A stretch of 7,706 bases of DNA, from contig JAQVRG010000066.1 in NCBI GenBank assembly GCA_028701165.1, positions 1 to 7,706 of the forward strand. The letters are read 5' to 3'. The notes under the pieces are model-generated. The model made no database searches, was not told the origin of the DNA, and was given only the letters and a program-made list of their open reading frames with translations. Position 1 is the first letter of the stretch, and each line of letters starts with the position of its first letter. The position numbers were made by a program, and so were the translations under genes. Below are positions 6,901-7,706 of this stretch, in pieces. The stretch comes from Eubacteriales bacterium. GTDB lineage: Bacteria; Bacillota; Clostridia; Christensenellales; CAG-138.

Positions 6901-7198
6901 TGAGCGGCGCACCCTCGCGGCGCGTGACCTCCAGCGCCTGATACACGCCGCCTATATCCTCATCGATGATCAAGCCCAGCGGATACTCGGCGACAATGCG
7001 TGTGTACTCTTCGCGCGAATAGCCGGAAAAGCGGCAGTAGCCGTCGGAGAAATACAGGTTTTCTATTCCGTTTTCCCGCAGGGCAAGCATCGCAATGCCA
7101 CAGGCGGGGCTGTCGATAAAAAGCTGTAATTGCGCGGCGGTCTCTTTTTCCTTGTCCTGCGTGTTTTTCCGCATGGTATCGTCCGTGCTCTCCCGCAT
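3989..7198 (-). CDS. Soluble PAS-rich hybrid sensor histidine kinase with two receiver domains (1069 aa)
   Basis: No membrane segment or signal peptide is visible, so it should sense a cytoplasmic cue. Order: PAS about 25-140 (ending FDITEQKQAEE), PAS about 150-268 (ending IEDTTQQ), a weaker PAS-like region about 285-400, another about 410-528 (ending REDVSSLVEEE), then HisKA with H564 in SHELRTPMN. The HATPase has an N box around N682 (LGNAVKFTPPG), DTGIGI at 715-720 and GTGLGLAI at 745-752. Receiver 1 (about 803-925) has D809/D810, phospho-acceptor D858, T887 and K909. Receiver 2 (about 944-1068) has E950/D951, D997, T1029 and K1051. All catalytic residues look intact. There is no HPt or output domain, so a partner elsewhere is needed. 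The start was set at ATG 7198: GAGGAGG lies 8 bases upstream. Longer in-frame ATGs at 7285 and 7270 lie upstream of the predicted transcription start, and 7240 has no ribosome site. Confidence 0.93.
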   Translation of the reverse strand: MRESTDDTMRKNTQDKEKETAAQLQLFIDSPACGIAMLALRENGIENLYFSDGYCRFSGYSREEYTRIVAEYPLGLIIDEDIGGVYQALEVTRREGAPLNCTCRYRTKDGGRRWVNMRGTATQRREDAVIVNIVRFDITEQKQAEEGLRIHEEELKLAMSQIGKMICEYDPNTHTLTMPESYANRYGLPTVLADVPEAITRGDVLDEAFRAAYDAFYDAIFRGEKTGKLDCRVRYADGSFHWECTEFSSILADDGHPIKTIFAIEDTTQQHLRFELEQSRPTMGEENLLVHALFNLTTGETLDYAYRDGTPVPEAEKTMFTDGWENLETLLLTKEDRVAYRNLNDTAFLLASFAAGETELSYDYRRRIPGLGAIWVRNILRLVRDPGGSDVMLFEYCYNIEEEKLKDLTYRSLISESYDYVARINGQDKSFVLYSRSEEMPDILPESGGDVDAVAQRVAEENVHPDDREMTIRNTRLSGIKENLAQRDRFQFSFRELRPDGDVRYKKITEYYLDREREIIVLTREDVSSLVEEEKRKSELLTEALEAANQASCAKSQFLSRMSHELRTPMNAIIGLSALAANDVDDPVAMEDAIGKIGMSARYLLSLINDILEMSRIESGRMTLSEEPFDFEQFVSGVNTIIFGQANSKGVDYDAVVNSFMEPVYVGDVTKLQQILINVLGNAVKFTPPGGKITLAMEQLQCANRRATLRFVVSDTGIGIDEKYLPHLFDAFSQESSNYTSTSTGTGLGLAITKSLVEMMNGQIHVRSVKNVGSVFTIDVQLGISSESQQYINLLASMNLAKLKTLVVDDDVLVCQSTVNILSSMGMEAEWVDSGLGAVERVEAVHAAKEDYDTIFVDWKMPDIDGIETTRRIRKIVGPEVTIIIITAYDWRAIEPLAIEAGVDMFMEKPIFQSSIVRAFEKVFRVKAAKMELKPAAVFDFTGRRILLAEDHPLNVEVAKRMLEKIGAEVVVVNNGLEALETFTTAPDDYFDAILMDIRMPVMDGLAATRNIRNLRKKGSRTVPIIAMTANAFNEDVETSLSNGMDAHLAKPIEPQVLFATLQRLIAER

Positions 7199-7255
7199 TC
7201 GCCGTGCCTCCTCTACATTGTTTTTGCGCGATCCGCGCATAGAAAAGTCTATTTT

Positions 7256-7284
7256 ATTATAACCCGACATCGACCCCGTGTACA
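7256..7284 (-). promoter_or_regulatory. Promoter of the hybrid kinase gene
   Basis: On the minus strand there is a perfect -10 TATAAT (7261-7256), a 17-base spacer and a -35 TGTACA (7284-7279) that keeps the ACA half of the consensus. The start of transcription would fall near 7249, leaving a leader of about 50 bases before the ATG at 7198. This supports the shorter kinase start. Confidence 0.65.
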
Positions 7285-7346
7285 AGAAAAATAGTCTGTT
7301 TCGGCGTTTTTTGGCAACCGGTTCGGCAAAATAGGAAATGGCGCGC

Positions 7347-7375
7347 TTGTTCCGCGCCGCCGCACGGTATATACT
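7347..7375 (+). promoter_or_regulatory. Likely promoter of the alpha/beta hydrolase gene
   Basis: -35 TTGTTC (7347-7352) is followed after 17 bases by -10 TATACT (7370-7375). The -10 is good and the -35 keeps only the TTG core. The leader would be about 23 bases, with GGGAGG at 7391-7396 placed 8 bases before the ATG. Confidence 0.5.
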
Positions 7376-7404
7376 GGTGAAAACTGACTTGGGAGGTTTC
7401 GCCT

Positions 7405-7706
7405 ATGCAGCCCGCATACCTGTTCGCCGATCCGCCCCGCGTGGGACGGCCTGCTGCTAATGTAGATTTTACCGTCATGGTAGAGGGTTCTGCGATTTAC
7501 GGACAGGTGCTCCTCGCCGCGGGCGACGGCGCGCATCCCACGGCGCTGATCCTGCATGGCTTTCCGGGGCACGAAAAGCATTTGGATCTTGCGCACGCGC
7601 TGCGGCGCATGGGTATGAACGCCGCCTTTTTCTCCTATCGCGGCGCATGGGGCAGCGGGGGATGCTATGCGGTTTCGCATCTAGCGGCGGATTGCCGCGC
7701 GGTGCT
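7405..7706 (+). CDS. Alpha/beta hydrolase, N-terminal part (runs off the right edge)
   Basis: ATG at 7405 follows GGGAGG by 8 bases and the frame stays open for 100 residues to the window end. After a short N-terminal extension and two beta strands (DFTVMVEGSAIYGQVLLAAG), it shows the alpha/beta hydrolase oxyanion-hole motif LILHGFPGHEKHLDLA, with HGFPG at 51-55. The strand and turn NAAFFSYRGAWGSGG follow at 72-86. This matches a group of prolyl-oligopeptidase / dienelactone-hydrolase-like esterases or peptidases. The nucleophile elbow (GxSxG), Asp and His of the catalytic triad lie beyond the edge and cannot be checked. No signal peptide is seen, so the protein should be cytoplasmic. It is divergent from the kinase; co-regulation is possible but unproven. 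Confidence 0.88.
   Translation, partial: MQPAYLFADPPRVGRPAANVDFTVMVEGSAIYGQVLLAAGDGAHPTALILHGFPGHEKHLDLAHALRRMGMNAAFFSYRGAWGSGGCYAVSHLAADCRAV

Larger units (their letters stand above)
7199..7404. other. Divergent intergenic region between the kinase and hydrolase genes
   Basis: This 206-base stretch separates two divergently read genes and holds both of their promoters. An 8-base palindrome AACCGGTT lies at 7316-7323, in the 62-base gap between the two -35 elements, where a shared regulator could bind. I see no small gene or RNA in it. Confidence 0.6.

Noticed and set aside
5507..7129. Two long + strand frames (237 and 267 residues) opposite the kinase
   Set aside because: Both lie inside the clearly coding kinase gene on the other strand and show no recognisable domain.
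7249..7680. 143-residue minus-strand frame over the start of the hydrolase
   Set aside because: The opposite strand has a ribosome site, a promoter and the HGFPG hydrolase motif; this frame has none and overlaps the kinase promoter.

Overview
The window is GC-rich bacterial DNA with short intergenic gaps, strong Shine-Dalgarno sites and sigma-70-type promoters. Gene content (Rrf2 regulator, rhodanese lipoprotein, multi-PAS hybrid kinase, AlkD-like repair protein, an alpha/beta hydrolase of a type common in gut Clostridia) suggests a GC-rich member of the Bacillota, probably Clostridia. This assignment is inferred from protein style only; there is no rRNA or other marker gene. I see no tRNA, IS element, CRISPR array or phage gene.

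Layout from left to right. The first bases hold the tail of a + strand gene (stop at 44). It is followed by a perfect 28-bp palindrome and a 160-base gene-free stretch packed with further inverted repeats. This stretch lies between convergent transcripts. Next comes a tight three-gene minus-strand operon, read right to left: an exported Cys-rich rhodanese lipoprotein (2115-1354), an Rrf2-family repressor (1342-917) and a small metallo-beta-lactamase-fold hydrolase (915-238, GTG start, one base after the regulator's stop). Its promoter (TTGACA, 17-bp spacer, TACAAT) carries two 19-bp inverted-repeat operators, one over the -10 and one just after the start site. This is the layout expected for autorepression by the Rrf2 protein.

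A second minus-strand group, 7198 to 2254, begins with a soluble 1069-residue hybrid histidine kinase (about four PAS-like regions, HisKA, HATPase, two receiver domains). An AlkD-like DNA alkylation repair protein and a D-2-hydroxyacid dehydrogenase follow with gaps of 24 and 37 bases. Divergent from the kinase, an alpha/beta hydrolase begins at 7405 and runs off the right edge.

The most interesting system is the rhodanese / Rrf2 / MBL operon. The rhodanese carries a tandem array of eight Cys-Pro-Asn-Ala hexapeptides, encoded by an 18-bp DNA repeat, between its lipid anchor and its catalytic domain. Together with the twin operators this suggests an envelope thiol, sulfur or metal-handling module under its own sensor. 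That function is inference; the motifs, promoter and repeats are seen directly.
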